Origin: Nematostella vectensis
Lineage: Eukaryota > Cnidaria > Anthozoa > Actiniaria > Edwardsiidae
DNA length: 64,000 nt
Reading direction: 5' to 3'
Assembly: GCF_932526225.1 (NCBI RefSeq)
Contig: NC_064036.1
Coordinates: 17,878,953-17,942,952 of the forward strand
In this document: piece by piece, positions 12,368 through 22,172 of the stretch
How the letters are laid out: every line of letters begins with the position of its first letter
How positions within the stretch are numbered: position 1 is the stretch's first letter
Translations under genes and position numbers: made by a program
The notes under the pieces: generated by a model
Databases searched by the model: none
The model's input: the letters and a program-made list of their open reading frames with translations, nothing else
Told to the model about the DNA's origin: nothing

Positions 12368-12515
12368 TTCAGTAGCGGATCTAAGGGGCGTGTTTAGAAG
12401 GTTTAATCCCCCATTGGGTTGCCAGAAAGCCATATTTATCGAAAAACAAATAACCCCTCCCCTTTGTCACTGAGCCAAACCCCTCTTTTAGGGAAAAGCT
12501 AAATCCGCCCCTGAA
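12368..12515. mobile_element. 148-bp MITE-like element
   Basis: The left end TTCAGTAGCGGATCTAAG and the reverse complement of the right end, TTCAGGGGCGGATTTAGC, match at 14 of 18 positions. The interior is non-coding. Ends of the TTCAGGGGCGGAT type also appear near 6036-6055, which points to a dispersed non-autonomous DNA transposon family. No clear target-site duplication was found. Confidence 0.65.
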
Positions 12516-12808
12516 ATTATATTTTAATACATTCTTTTTTTTTAGACCAACGGCTACTCTAAGAACACATAAGACTAAAGAAGCAATATGTTGCTGCTAT
12601 CTGAGCATCGGCATGTTCTTAAAATTTGGTGAAATCCCAGCCTGGGCGTTCTGATAAAAAAAGGTTCTTACAATAAAAGAGTGTAGTATACAGATTGACA
12701 CTGACCGCGGCCCATCCCTAGACGAGGGCTGGTGATAAGAGTGAAAGACATCTCATTCAAATCTCCGGCAAATTTAAATAATGTCTGATTATGTTATGTT
12801 CTGAAGAT

Positions 12809-12962
12809 CAGTACTACAAGTATTCCCTTGAATTCTAGACAGCAAAGCACGAGAACACATCAATATTACAAATATTCCCTTCATTTTTAGACAGCAATCC
12901 ATGCAACTAAAAACACATCAGTATTATACAAATATTCTCTTCAATTCTAGATTGCAAACCAT
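12809..12962. repeat. Short tandem repeat, about three units of 52-60 bp
   Basis: A unit with TATTCCCTTGAATTCTAGAC, then a GCAA segment, then ACACATCA-TATTA is repeated. TATTC begins at 12821, 12873 and 12933. Confidence 0.75.
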
Positions 12963-13175
12963 GCCAGGCGAATTTCATGAGACGATGCGTAGAGGGGCGG
13001 ACACAGACATCTTTGACGGCAATAAAAGATACAATAACTTTCGTGAGACGTTATCGCTTTTAAAGGAAATAACTATAAAAGAATTGTTAAGTGCCGCGAT
13101 ATTGCCTCGCATCGATGTAAAGACCGTTGATACACCCATTTTACGTCACGCACAGAATTCTACCTGAGCGAGCGA

Positions 13176-13345
13176 GTATCGAAACATTAAAAGTTGATTT
13201 ACACTAGGACACGTTACAAAGTACATCATCGAAACACTAAAAGTTGGTTCACACCGGGACGCGTTAAAAAGTAACTCATCAAAACACTAAAGGTTGGTTC
13301 ACACTAGGACACGTTACAAAGTAAATCATCGAAACACTAAAAGTT
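13176..13345. repeat. 50-bp tandem repeat, about 3.4 units
   Basis: GAAACACTAA recurs at 13181, 13231, 13281 and 13331, an exact 50-bp period. Each unit also carries TTCACACTAGGACACGTTA or a close variant. Confidence 0.9.
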
Positions 13346-14718
13346 TATAATGATAATTATGATGATGAGATTGAACTTGATACCGAACAGTTAGTATTTA
13401 AGCACTTTTCCCATTTTCCACTATTTTACAATTGATGAGATATCTTTCTAGACTTAGAGTAAAAGGCACCGCCGCATTGTTTAGCATAGGAAAGCATTAG
13501 AATTGTGGAAATATAACGAAGACGTTTTGTTGTCTAAATTTATGATTGAAACTATGCAGATAGACTATGCAAATTAATTTGAAATTCAATTTTGAATGCA
13601 ATTCCCCAAATCTTGATACACGATCTTAGACAAGGGGTTTTAAAAAGAAAAGTATTTATAATGATACAATTCGATAAATCATGAACACAGCTGGATAAAC
13701 TAAATAGGGAAGTGTCCTCAAATTCAATATCTATGATTGCACCTCGCCCCCCCCCCCCCCCCCCTAACACGCGCCTATTAGCTGGCCACGCGTGCTTTGA
13801 AAATAACCACAAACTCTTCGCTATCTGCGTTTTCTCTGTGCCGACAGGGAGATTCTGTAAAACCTGACGCTAGTTGTGACAATTGTATGAAAACAACAAG
13901 AGCTTAACATAGAAACTTCCTGTTAAAAATCTGACGTAAACCAGATAACAATTCATCTTTGCTGATTGGTATTCCTGTAAGATGTGCGCCGTGCAGCGAT
14001 GCTTGGCCCTGAGTGGTGGCAGCTTATCGAGACGTAGGCTTTCTTTTCTTATTTCAATGCAATTTGAACGTTTTCCCTCTGTTTTCTCTTCGCAGTATTG
14101 GAAGTAACGCAGATCACCGTTTCCTCTTTGGAATTCAAACGAATTCAACTCATTATCAAAGACAATCTCGGGTATCTCGAAGACAGCTTAAAACGACCAG
14201 AAGAATCGGGAACCAAGAAAAATTGTAATCGTTTTTACACAAAAGTAACAGCATGTGAAGACGATATACAGACGAAGTCGAGCAATAAGAAACTTATTCA
14301 TGGTAAATGAAAGTGCTTATTGATAGGGAAACACTGCTATTGGAATCGTAATTCAAAGTATCAGGCAGCGAAGACGCTTTCTCTAGCGGCAGTCACGTGA
14401 CAAGGGGCTAGACTGTATAACTGGAAGGATTACTGACAAGCTAAAAAACAAGGTGGTCTACGTAGGCGTGGTGTAGACAAGCTGTAGGCGAAAATCAAAG
14501 AGGACACAAGTGAATGTTAAAAACTCAACACTTGAACAGTGGAATATTGGACCATTCTCGTACATTACGTGATATCCTCCTTTGCGATCAAGCTAAAACG
14601 GCCCTGATAGCAATGTGTAAATGAGTCATCGACTGGAATCTCACAGGGAGCGCAACACGCGGCTTGTTTAGGTTACGTGATCAATTCTGTGATTCTCTGT
14701 TACGACAACCTTGCGCTG
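13346..14718. other. Intergenic DNA upstream of GPCR 1
   Basis: It contains an 18-nt C run (13747-13764). The frame at 14098-14310 (+, 70 codons, charged) has no recognised domain. It could be an untranslated or upstream exon, but nothing in the sequence supports a call. Confidence 0.5.
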
Positions 14719-14725
14719 TATAAAA
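14719..14725 (+). promoter_or_regulatory. Possible TATA box for GPCR 1
   Basis: TATAAAA lies 276 bp upstream of the GPCR 1 ATG in a locally GC-richer stretch. No clear initiator was seen at the expected distance, so this is tentative. Confidence 0.3.
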
Positions 14726-14918
14726 CTTGTTTTTCTTCAAGTTATTACTTTGGTGTTTTATCAACTGCGAAAACAAGGACTTCGAGAGGGCCGAGTCGGG
14801 CAGAGTCACTGGTACTGGACTATTCTCGGGGTAGCTTCATCTGCCAACGAAAGGCCGATTCATTTACGGTTAACATAGAAGCTTATAAATACAGTGTCCC
14901 TCGAGTACGGCTCACGTC

Positions 14919-14975
14919 ATACGGGACTTACGGGGTCACATACGGGACTCACGGTGTTACATACGGGCATACGTA
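14919..14975. repeat. 21-bp degenerate repeat just upstream of the GPCR 1 start
   Basis: ATACGGGACT, ATACGGGACT and ATACGGGCAT begin at 14919, 14940 and 14961, a 21-bp period. The array ends 25 bp before the ATG and so probably lies in the 5' untranslated region. Confidence 0.7.
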
Positions 14976-15000
14976 GGCATACCGTATTACTAATAAGATA

Positions 15001-15978
15001 ATGAATGAAAGCAATGTATCCAGACTACCACCATTGCATCACGTGACTTCATCCAGCGTCAAGGGAACGGTTTGGGCATGCGCATTCGGCGCCGAGTCCT
15101 TCCTGATTGTCGTTTCCAATCTTCTCACGGTCGCAGTCTTCCTGACAGGGCGTCAACTGCGCAAGCGCAGCACGTACTGCTTGCTCAACCTCTCCGCCGC
15201 TGACTTGTTAGTGGGCGCGATTCCCATGCCTATGTTCGTCTATTTGATCGGGGTGCATCACTCGTTGTGGGAGTTGACCTGGGACATGAGCTCGTGGCGT
15301 AATGTTTATATGCCCGTAGACATGATGTGCGCGTTCTCGTCCATATTCTGCCTTGTATTGCTGGCACTTGAGCGCATCTACGCCACCCTGATGCCCTTCC
15401 GCCACAGGCAGCTCGCAGATCGCGGGTACCTCTTCGCCATCATCGCAGTGTGGTCAGCGGCATGCACTATCTCACTCGCCTCATACTTCTCCCTGGCAAT
15501 ATTCCACAGCCAGCCCATGTCTACATATATTCCCATGACGTCACTTTGTATTGCGGTCCTTATTATGGTAATCTCGTACTTCCTTATATGGTTCAAAGTC
15601 AAGTGTCATAATAACACTCACGGCGAAGGCTGTCACGTGGGACGTAAGATGACCTATGAACGCAAGCTTGCTAAGACACTGTTCATAGTAACCACTGCCT
15701 CGCTATTGGCCTGGCTCCCTTTTGTCGTCACCAGCACTGCGGCGAGCTTCTACAAGATAACCTTAGACTTCGAAATCGTGCTAGCCGTCAAGCTCTTACA
15801 CTACAGTAACTCCCTGATAAACCCGGTCATATATACTTTTAAAATACGCGAGTTTCGGCGCGCGCTGAGTGGAATGGTACGGGGTCGCACCAGCTCCTTC
15901 GCCTTGCAGTCTGGTCACGTGCCCTTAGAAGTCATTCGATCATTCGAGAACTTGAGGATTGCCTCACTGCGCAGCTGA
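15001..15978 (+). CDS. Class A (rhodopsin-like) G protein-coupled receptor, intronless
   Basis: A 325-residue seven-helix receptor of the plasma membrane. The short N terminus has two N-glycosylation sites (N2, N5). TM1 spans about 22-48. TM2 carries NLSAADLL with the conserved Asp at 68. TM3 ends in ERI at 124-126, a variant of the E/DRY motif. TM6 has AWLP (237-240) where CWxP is usual. TM7 has NPVIY at 274-278, followed by a basic helix-8 segment (KIREFRRAL). The cytoplasmic tail is short (about 45 residues). The whole receptor is in one exon, as is common for lineage-specific cnidarian GPCRs. The ATG at 15001 is the first Met and gives a complete TM1. A ligand cannot be assigned: no amine-binding Asp or peptide-receptor signature is clear enough. 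It is an orphan with family-level certainty only. Confidence 0.9.
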   Translation: MNESNVSRLPPLHHVTSSSVKGTVWACAFGAESFLIVVSNLLTVAVFLTGRQLRKRSTYCLLNLSAADLLVGAIPMPMFVYLIGVHHSLWELTWDMSSWRNVYMPVDMMCAFSSIFCLVLLALERIYATLMPFRHRQLADRGYLFAIIAVWSAACTISLASYFSLAIFHSQPMSTYIPMTSLCIAVLIMVISYFLIWFKVKCHNNTHGEGCHVGRKMTYERKLAKTLFIVTTASLLAWLPFVVTSTAASFYKITLDFEIVLAVKLLHYSNSLINPVIYTFKIREFRRALSGMVRGRTSSFALQSGHVPLEVIRSFENLRIASLRS

Positions 15979-16133
15979 CACAACGTATTAATTCCAAGAA
16001 TCCACCACAACGATTCGTTAAAACAACGTTTGACTACAGCTTTGCACATTGCACTTCAAAATGCAGAAGTTTTGAAAGAAGTTTTAATGAGAATGAGTAT
16101 AAAAAGAATAAATGAGCGATCTTATCTCTGTAT

Positions 16134-16661
16134 TATATGTATCCATACCCTGGGTATCCTATGTACCAATACCCTGGGTATCATATGTATCCATACCCTG
16201 GGTATCATATGTATCCATACCCTGGGTATCATATGTATCCATACCCTGGGTATCATTTGTATCCATACCCTGGGTATCCTATGTATCCATACCCTGGGTA
16301 TCCTGTGTACCCATACCCTGGGTATCATATGTATCCATACCCTTGGTATCATATATACCCATACCCTGGGTATCATATGTATCCATATCCTGGGTATCAT
16401 ATGTATCCATACCCTGGGTATCCTATGTATTCATACCCTGGGTATCATATGTATTCATACCCTGGGTATCATATGTATCCATACCCTGGGTATCATATGT
16501 ACCCATACCCTGGGTATCATATGTATCCATACCATGGGTATCATATGTATCCATACCCTGGGTATCATATGTATCCATACCCTGGGTATCATATGTACCC
16601 ATACCCTGGGTATCATATGTACCCATACCCTGGGTATCATATGTATCCATACCCTGGGTAT
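16134..16661. repeat. 24-bp minisatellite, left part (about 22 units)
   Basis: The unit contains CCATACCCTGGGTATC followed by ATATGTAT or CTATGTAT. Each unit has a 13-nt odd-centred palindrome (ATACCC-T-GGGTAT). The array starts about 155 bp after the GPCR 1 stop and is interrupted at 16661 by the Ty3/gypsy insertion. It continues at 21185. Confidence 0.95.
16657..16661. repeat. 5-bp target-site duplication (left copy, GGTAT)
   Basis: GGTAT directly abuts the LTR at 16662 and is repeated directly after the other LTR at 21185-21189. GGTAT is part of the 24-bp satellite unit, so a match is partly expected from the site. The exact abutment on both sides still fits integrase-made duplication. 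Confidence 0.85.
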
Positions 16662-16806
16662 TGTGGTGTTCGGCAAGGAACAAAGCAAAAAGAAACAGAC
16701 TCGTGGTCTTCCACATTTAATACAAGATGGCGGATCTCTGACATGTGTTCTACCATGGTGCATTGCGCACCTTAACAATCCATAATGCAACGCGGCGGAC
16801 ACTACA
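16662..16806 (-). repeat. 3' LTR (145 bp)
   Basis: Identical base for base to 21040-21184. On the element's strand it starts TGTAGTGTCC and ends CCACA. Confidence 0.95.
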
Positions 16807-16816
16807 TCCCCCCCTT
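16807..16816 (-). other. Polypurine tract of the intact Ty3/gypsy element
   Basis: On the minus strand the run AAGGGGGGGA directly precedes the 3' LTR, the standard site for plus-strand priming. Confidence 0.85.
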
Positions 16817-16920
16817 ACTTAGCATTAAAGTCCATACTAGGAGCTAAATAACTATAACAGCTATAGTAGGGGTCCTACGCATGTATGTAAAACTGAAAAG
16901 AAAAATAAAACTAACAAAAC

Positions 16921-19900
16921 TTATTGTAGCACATAATCCTTAAAACGAACAGGTTGTTGCCTAGTGCGCGCAGGTCGCTGATTGTCCAGAGAACCAGGAG
17001 ACGCTGGCATTTCAGCTGTACAATCAAGTGTGGACTGGTTCTGGGTCTCAGGTGCGGTTTGGTGTTCCTGCGCGATTTCAGGTGGAGTAGGCAGCATGTC
17101 TGCGGCGACTGCTTCCTGTGGTTTGATGAACTTCTTCATTTGTGCTACATTCCTCATCTTCCTATTTCCATCAGAATCCTCCAGTACGACTGCATTACCT
17201 GTCTTCTGCAAAACCTTGTAAGCTTCAGGCTCAAAAACTGGAGAGAGTTTGTTCTCGCGGCGAGTCTGTCGCAGCAGTACTTCATCGCCTTCATCAATTC
17301 CACTTGGCTCAGCATGTCTTCTAGCATCAGCATACTCTTTCTGTCTGAGTTTTGATAGAGCGTCTCTGTCCCTAAGTTTGTGTTGCCACTCTGACTCTGT
17401 CGCTCTATCCTTCGGAATCTTTACACTAGGTAGCTTGTTTCGGAGCTGCCTTCCCATTAGGAGTTCGGCTGGCGAGCATCCAGTTGCGGCATGGTTTGTT
17501 GTGCGATACTGAAAAAGGAAATCATCAAGCGCTTTCTTCCAATCATTTCCTTGCAAGTTTGCTATCCGAATCACTTTAAGAATTGTTCTGTTACATCGTT
17601 CCACTTCGCCGTTGCTCTGTGGCCAATATGGAATTCCTTTCTTATGTTCTATGCCTAAGAACTCTAAGAAATTCTCAAATTCTTTCGAGGCAAAGGGCGG
17701 TCCGTTGTCGCTGCGAACCGTGTATGGTATGCCATGTGTTCTGAATATTCCCTCCAATGCCGTGATGACGTGTGGCGCATCGGTTTTCTTAAGGAGTACT
17801 ACCTCTGGCCATCTGGAGTAGTTATCCACAACTACCAGCAAGTGGTTTCCTCCAGGTATCTCAGTCAAATCTGTGGCGAGGTCCTCCCATGGTTCTTCAG
17901 GTAGTTCTGTTGATCGAACAGGTTCCGGTTTGCCACGTGGTCCAACTAGCTGGCAGGGGTAGCAGGCCTTGATGAACTGTTCAGCCTGTGCATCCATCTG
18001 CGGCCACCATAGTTTGCTTCGCAGGCGGGATTTTGTGCGCACCATTCCTTGGTGTCCCTCATGAGCTAAAATAATTGCTTGCTTCCATAGGGATTCTGGT
18101 AGCACAATTCGGTTTCCACGCATCACTAATTGTCCGGCAATCCACAACTCCTTTGACACTGCTTTGTACAAGGTACCTGTGAGGCGGGTGAAGTCTCCAC
18201 TTCTAATTGCTTCGCGTACCAGAATAAGGGTTGGGTCCTTCTCTGAAACAACCTCTACATGCTTTGGGGTCATGGCGACAGGTACTGCGGCCTTTGCAGT
18301 GCTAAACACATACTCGCTGGTTGCTTTAGAATCAGCTGTCTGTACTGGACCAACTGGTAAACGACTCAGGGCGTCGGCTGAATTTTCCTTTCCGGAAATG
18401 TGCCTGACCACATAGCTGAATTGCTGAAGGTACAACAGCCAGCGTTCAATCCTAGCAGACGGGGGTTTAGACGTTGGACCTAGGACTGAAATTAAGGGTT
18501 TGTGATCAGTTAGTATTTCAAAATGGGTTCCATAAAGGAACATGTGAAATTTCTCACAGGCCCATTTGACAGCAAGGGCCTCTCGCTCGAACTGTGAGTA
18601 GCGCTGTTCAACCTTACTAAGCTTACGACTTGCGTAGTACACTGGTCGAAATTGACCATCACCAGGTTGTCTTTGCTCTAGTATGGCCCCCAGGCCAACT
18701 GGCGAGGCGTCAGTGATTATCCTGGTCTGGGCTCCCTGTGTAAAATAAGACATGACTGGTGCACATGTTAGCAAGTGCTTAATTTGTGCAAATGATTCTG
18801 CCTCTTTGGCACCCCATTTCCATTTAGCATTTTTACTGGTAAGATCCCACAGGGGAGCAGAAATGGTTGCAAACTGTGGAATGAATTTGGCACAAAATTG
18901 AGCAGAACCAAGGAAACTTCTCACCTCTGATTGGTTGGTTGGTGCAGGTGCCTCGACAATTGCTTCGACTCTTTTGTCAGATAACTTAAGACCATCTGCA
19001 GAAATGGTGTCTCCCATGAAATCCATACTCGAGGCTCCTACCACACATTTCTCATAGTTGAGGGTGAGCCCGCTGTCTTGCAGCTTTTGGACAGCTCTTT
19101 CCAGGTTCTCGTCATGCTCCTTTTGGTTCCTACCCACTATAAGAATGTCGTCATGCATGTTGAAGGCTCCAGGGCAGTCTTTCAAAACTTGCCATATCAG
19201 GTTCTGGAACTTCTCGGTAGCCATGTTCACACCGAAGAGCAATCGACAGTAGCGATATAAACCTGTTGGCGCTGCGAAAGTAGTTATGTCTCGGGACTCT
19301 GGGGATAACTCGATTTGATGGAAAGCCATGTTTAAATCCAATTTGGTGAAAATCTTTGCATCTGAGATTTCTTGTAGGGTTTCTTGCATAGTAGGTACTG
19401 GGTGTCTTTCTCTTAAGATAGCCTGATTGGCCTGGCGCATGTCCAAACAAATGCGAACATCTCCATTTGGCTTTTCGACTGCCACAAGGGGATTGATCCA
19501 ACTTGTAGGACTGTTTACCTTTTCCACCACACCAAGCTTCTCAAGTTCCTCCAACTTGTCAGCGACCTTCTGCCTGCGACTAAAAGGAATCCTACGCAAT
19601 GGTTGTGCTACTGGCTTAATATTCTGATCAATATGTAACTTGAGTTTAAAACCTTTAAGCTTGCCCAAACCATGAAAAACATTAGGAAATTTGGCCTTAA
19701 GCGCTGCTTTGCTGTTTAACTGAGTATTTATAGCTGAGGAATCTGAGCTACAACTATTAACCTGAACTCCTACTTTGAGTATGCCTAGAGCTTCAGATAA
19801 TTCACGACCTAACAAAGTTGACGCTTTTCCAGAGACAATGAAAAACTTTGCGCGCTTATCCACATTTGTTTCTGGTACATGCACATTAAGCATACAACTA

Positions 19901-20967
19901 CCCTTAAGATTTAAAGCATCACTAGACGAATATGCAAAAATTTGCTTGCTACTTGGCTTCAAAACAATGTCTCCTTTTGATAAGTCATTGAATGTCCTTT
20001 CTGACATAAGGTTACAGCTTGCACCCGAATCAATGATGACATTCTGTATAACACCTCCAATAGATATCTCCATAGTACCAGGCGGTGACTCTGTGTGCGT
20101 GCAGAATACATTAAAAACATCTTCTTCCTCTTCGCTATCAGTTTCTTGAACATCAACAGCTTCCACTTGTCTTACATGAGATGGCTTCCTGCCCTTTGAT
20201 TTTGGTCCACTTGCAGACTTTGCTTTTCCAGATGTCTGCTTTGATTTGCAGCAGACCTTGAAATGTCCAATTTTCCCACATTTTTCACATTGGTGATTTT
20301 TGCTACATCTGCAGTCAGCAGCTTTATGACCCTGCTTATTGCAACGATGACATCTGCCATCAAACTTGGGACCAGCACTGTCAGGCTTCTGTTGTACTCT
20401 CAATTGGTTAACACCACCTTGATCTGGCACAAGAACTAGTGCTTCTTTGTCATGGTACGTGTTGACAATTTCCAGGAGCTTGCTGAGAGTCAGACCTTCC
20501 TCACGAAAGAGTTTTGCTTTGAGGGGTTTATCCAATATGAAGGTCAAAATTCTATCTCGAATTTGACTGTCCTTTTGGTCGTTGTACTCGCAGTGTTCGC
20601 AAAGGGTTTGCAGTCTAATTGCAAATTGATGAATCCTCTCACCGGGTTTTGGTACCGCTGTCAAGAAGGCTTGCCTGGCCATCGGTACGTTTTTCTTGAG
20701 TTTGAAGTGTTGAGTGAGGGAGTCCATGGCTGTTTTATAGTCCTCCCCCTGTTGTTCAGCCGTAAAAGCGTGAAAAATTTCTCGTATTCCAGCTCCTGCT
20801 AGGTGAAGAAGTATTGCTCGTTGTTGTTTCGAGTCTTTGATGCCAGATGCAGTGCAGTAGAGCTCAAATTCGGACTTCCAGATTGTCCATCTTTGTTCCA
20901 GCGTGGCTGGTTCGCCAATGCAGTCGAAGGCTTTTGGCGTTGGTAATCCTGATAAACAGACGGCCAT
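16921..20967 (-). CDS. gag-pol: Ty3/gypsy Gag-Pol polyprotein, single frame, 1348 residues
   Basis: It encodes all proteins for reverse transcription and integration of the element. Gag-like N-terminal region about 20-180. Two CCHC knuckles follow: C206/C209/H214/C219 and C227/C230/H235/C240. The aspartic protease has DSGA at 313-316. In RT (about 470-650) the catalytic Asps are D544 and D606-D607; the box reads HDD where YxDD is usual. RNase H has D753, E796 and D821 (DHKPL). Integrase has a zinc region (H969, H972, C1002, C1005) and a D1033-D1087-E1123 core with exact D-35-E spacing. A Glu/Pro/Gln-rich tail ends at 1348. There is no frameshift or stop between gag and pol. I chose the first Met after the primer-binding site as the start. 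The same frame is also open upstream through the LTR into the satellite, but that part is not expected to be in the genomic RNA. All catalytic residues appear present. Confidence 0.93.
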   Translation of the reverse strand: MAVCLSGLPTPKAFDCIGEPATLEQRWTIWKSEFELYCTASGIKDSKQQRAILLHLAGAGIREIFHAFTAEQQGEDYKTAMDSLTQHFKLKKNVPMARQAFLTAVPKPGERIHQFAIRLQTLCEHCEYNDQKDSQIRDRILTFILDKPLKAKLFREEGLTLSKLLEIVNTYHDKEALVLVPDQGGVNQLRVQQKPDSAGPKFDGRCHRCNKQGHKAADCRCSKNHQCEKCGKIGHFKVCCKSKQTSGKAKSASGPKSKGRKPSHVRQVEAVDVQETDSEEEEDVFNVFCTHTESPPGTMEISIGGVIQNVIIDSGASCNLMSERTFNDLSKGDIVLKPSSKQIFAYSSSDALNLKGSCMLNVHVPETNVDKRAKFFIVSGKASTLLGRELSEALGILKVGVQVNSCSSDSSAINTQLNSKAALKAKFPNVFHGLGKLKGFKLKLHIDQNIKPVAQPLRRIPFSRRQKVADKLEELEKLGVVEKVNSPTSWINPLVAVEKPNGDVRICLDMRQANQAILRERHPVPTMQETLQEISDAKIFTKLDLNMAFHQIELSPESRDITTFAAPTGLYRYCRLLFGVNMATEKFQNLIWQVLKDCPGAFNMHDDILIVGRNQKEHDENLERAVQKLQDSGLTLNYEKCVVGASSMDFMGDTISADGLKLSDKRVEAIVEAPAPTNQSEVRSFLGSAQFCAKFIPQFATISAPLWDLTSKNAKWKWGAKEAESFAQIKHLLTCAPVMSYFTQGAQTRIITDASPVGLGAILEQRQPGDGQFRPVYYASRKLSKVEQRYSQFEREALAVKWACEKFHMFLYGTHFEILTDHKPLISVLGPTSKPPSARIERWLLYLQQFSYVVRHISGKENSADALSRLPVGPVQTADSKATSEYVFSTAKAAVPVAMTPKHVEVVSEKDPTLILVREAIRSGDFTRLTGTLYKAVSKELWIAGQLVMRGNRIVLPESLWKQAIILAHEGHQGMVRTKSRLRSKLWWPQMDAQAEQFIKACYPCQLVGPRGKPEPVRSTELPEEPWEDLATDLTEIPGGNHLLVVVDNYSRWPEVVLLKKTDAPHVITALEGIFRTHGIPYTVRSDNGPPFASKEFENFLEFLGIEHKKGIPYWPQSNGEVERCNRTILKVIRIANLQGNDWKKALDDFLFQYRTTNHAATGCSPAELLMGRQLRNKLPSVKIPKDRATESEWQHKLRDRDALSKLRQKEYADARRHAEPSGIDEGDEVLLRQTRRENKLSPVFEPEAYKVLQKTGNAVVLEDSDGNRKMRNVAQMKKFIKPQEAVAADMLPTPPEIAQEHQTAPETQNQSTLDCTAEMPASPGSLDNQRPARTRQQPVRFKDYVLQ

Positions 20968-21018
20968 ACCGGCTTTTTTTGACAGATTTAACTTCAGTAT
21001 GTGTTTATCCAGTTGTTG

Positions 21019-21036
21019 ATCCCATCCTCGTCGCCA
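21019..21036 (-). other. Primer-binding site matching tRNA-Ser(GCT) 3' end
   Basis: On the minus strand TGGCGACGAGGATGGGAT starts 3 nt after the 5' LTR. It is complementary to the 3' end (including CCA) of animal tRNA-Ser(GCT) as I recall that sequence. The tRNA match is from memory and was not searched. Confidence 0.75.
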
Positions 21037-21039
21037 GAA

Positions 21040-21184
21040 TGTGGTGTTCGGCAAGGAACAAAGCAAAAAGAAACAGACTCGTGGTCTTCCACATTTAATA
21101 CAAGATGGCGGATCTCTGACATGTGTTCTACCATGGTGCATTGCGCACCTTAACAATCCATAATGCAACGCGGCGGACACTACA
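21040..21184 (-). repeat. 5' LTR (145 bp)
   Basis: Identical to the 3' LTR. At its outer end it abuts GGTAT and the resumed 24-bp satellite. Confidence 0.95.
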
Positions 21185-22172
21185 GGTATCATATGTATCC
21201 ATGCCCTGGGTATCCTATGTATCCATACACTGGGTATCATATGTATCCATACCCTGGGTATCATATGTACCCATACCCTGGGTATCATATGTATCCATAC
21301 CCTGGGTATCCTATGTATCCATACCCTGGGTATCCTATGTATCCATACCCTGGGTATCCTATGTATCCATACCCTGGGTATCCTGTGTATCCATACACTG
21401 GGTATCCTATGTATCCATACCCTGGGTATCATATGTACCCATACCCTGGGTATAATATGTATCCATACCCTGGGTATCATATGTATCCATACCCTGGGTA
21501 TCCTATGTACCAATACCCTGAATATCATATGTATCCATACCCTGGGTATCCTATGTATCCATACCCTGGGTATCATATGTATCTATACCCTGGGTATCAT
21601 ATGTATCCATACACTGGGTATCCTATGTATCCATACACTGGGTATCCTATGTATCCATACACTGGGTATCCTATGTATCCATACACTGGGTATAATATGT
21701 ATCCATACCCTGGGTATCATATGTATCCATACCCTGGGTATCCTATGTACCAATACCCTGAATATCATATGTATCCATACCCTGGGTATCCTATGTATCC
21801 ATACCCTGGGTATCATATGTATCTATACCCTGGGTATCATATGTATCCATACCCTGGGTATCATTTGTATCCATACCCTGAGTATCCTATGTATCCATAC
21901 CCTGGGTATCATATGTATCCATACCCTGGGTATCCTATGTATCCATATACTGGGTATCCTATGTATCCATACCCTGGGTATCATATGTATCCATACCCTT
22001 GGTATCCTATGTACCAATACCCTGGGTATCCTATGTATCCATACCCTGGGTATCATATGTATCCATACCCTGGGTATCCTATGTATCCATACCCTGGGTA
22101 TCATATGTATCCATACCCTGGGTATCCTATGTACCCATACACTGGGTATCCTATGTACCCTATTCCCCAGGA
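21185..22172. repeat. 24-bp minisatellite, right part (about 41 units)
   Basis: Continuation of the array at 16134-16661 in the same orientation and phase. Removing the retrotransposon and one GGTAT copy rejoins it into about 63 units. Sub-blocks are duplicated: 21421-21600 and 21691-21840 share the rare units TATAATATG and CAATACCCTGAATATC. All plus-strand frames are largely open; one reads as a MYPYPGYH octapeptide repeat. Confidence 0.95.

Larger units (their letters stand above)
16662..21184 (-). mobile_element. Full-length, apparently intact Ty3/gypsy LTR retrotransposon (4523 bp)
   Basis: It lies on the minus strand with its 5' LTR at 21040-21184 and its 3' LTR at 16662-16806. The two LTRs are identical over all 145 bp and have TG...CA ends. 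A primer-binding site (21019-21036), one long gag-pol frame (16921-20967) and a polypurine tract (16807-16816) are all in the expected order. A 5-bp GGTAT duplication flanks it. It is inserted inside the 24-bp minisatellite. Identical LTRs and an unbroken frame mean insertion was recent on an evolutionary scale, or that gene conversion or assembly homogenised the ends. The very short LTRs and the single gag-pol frame resemble compact Mag-like Ty3/gypsy elements; that placement is inference. Confidence 0.95.
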
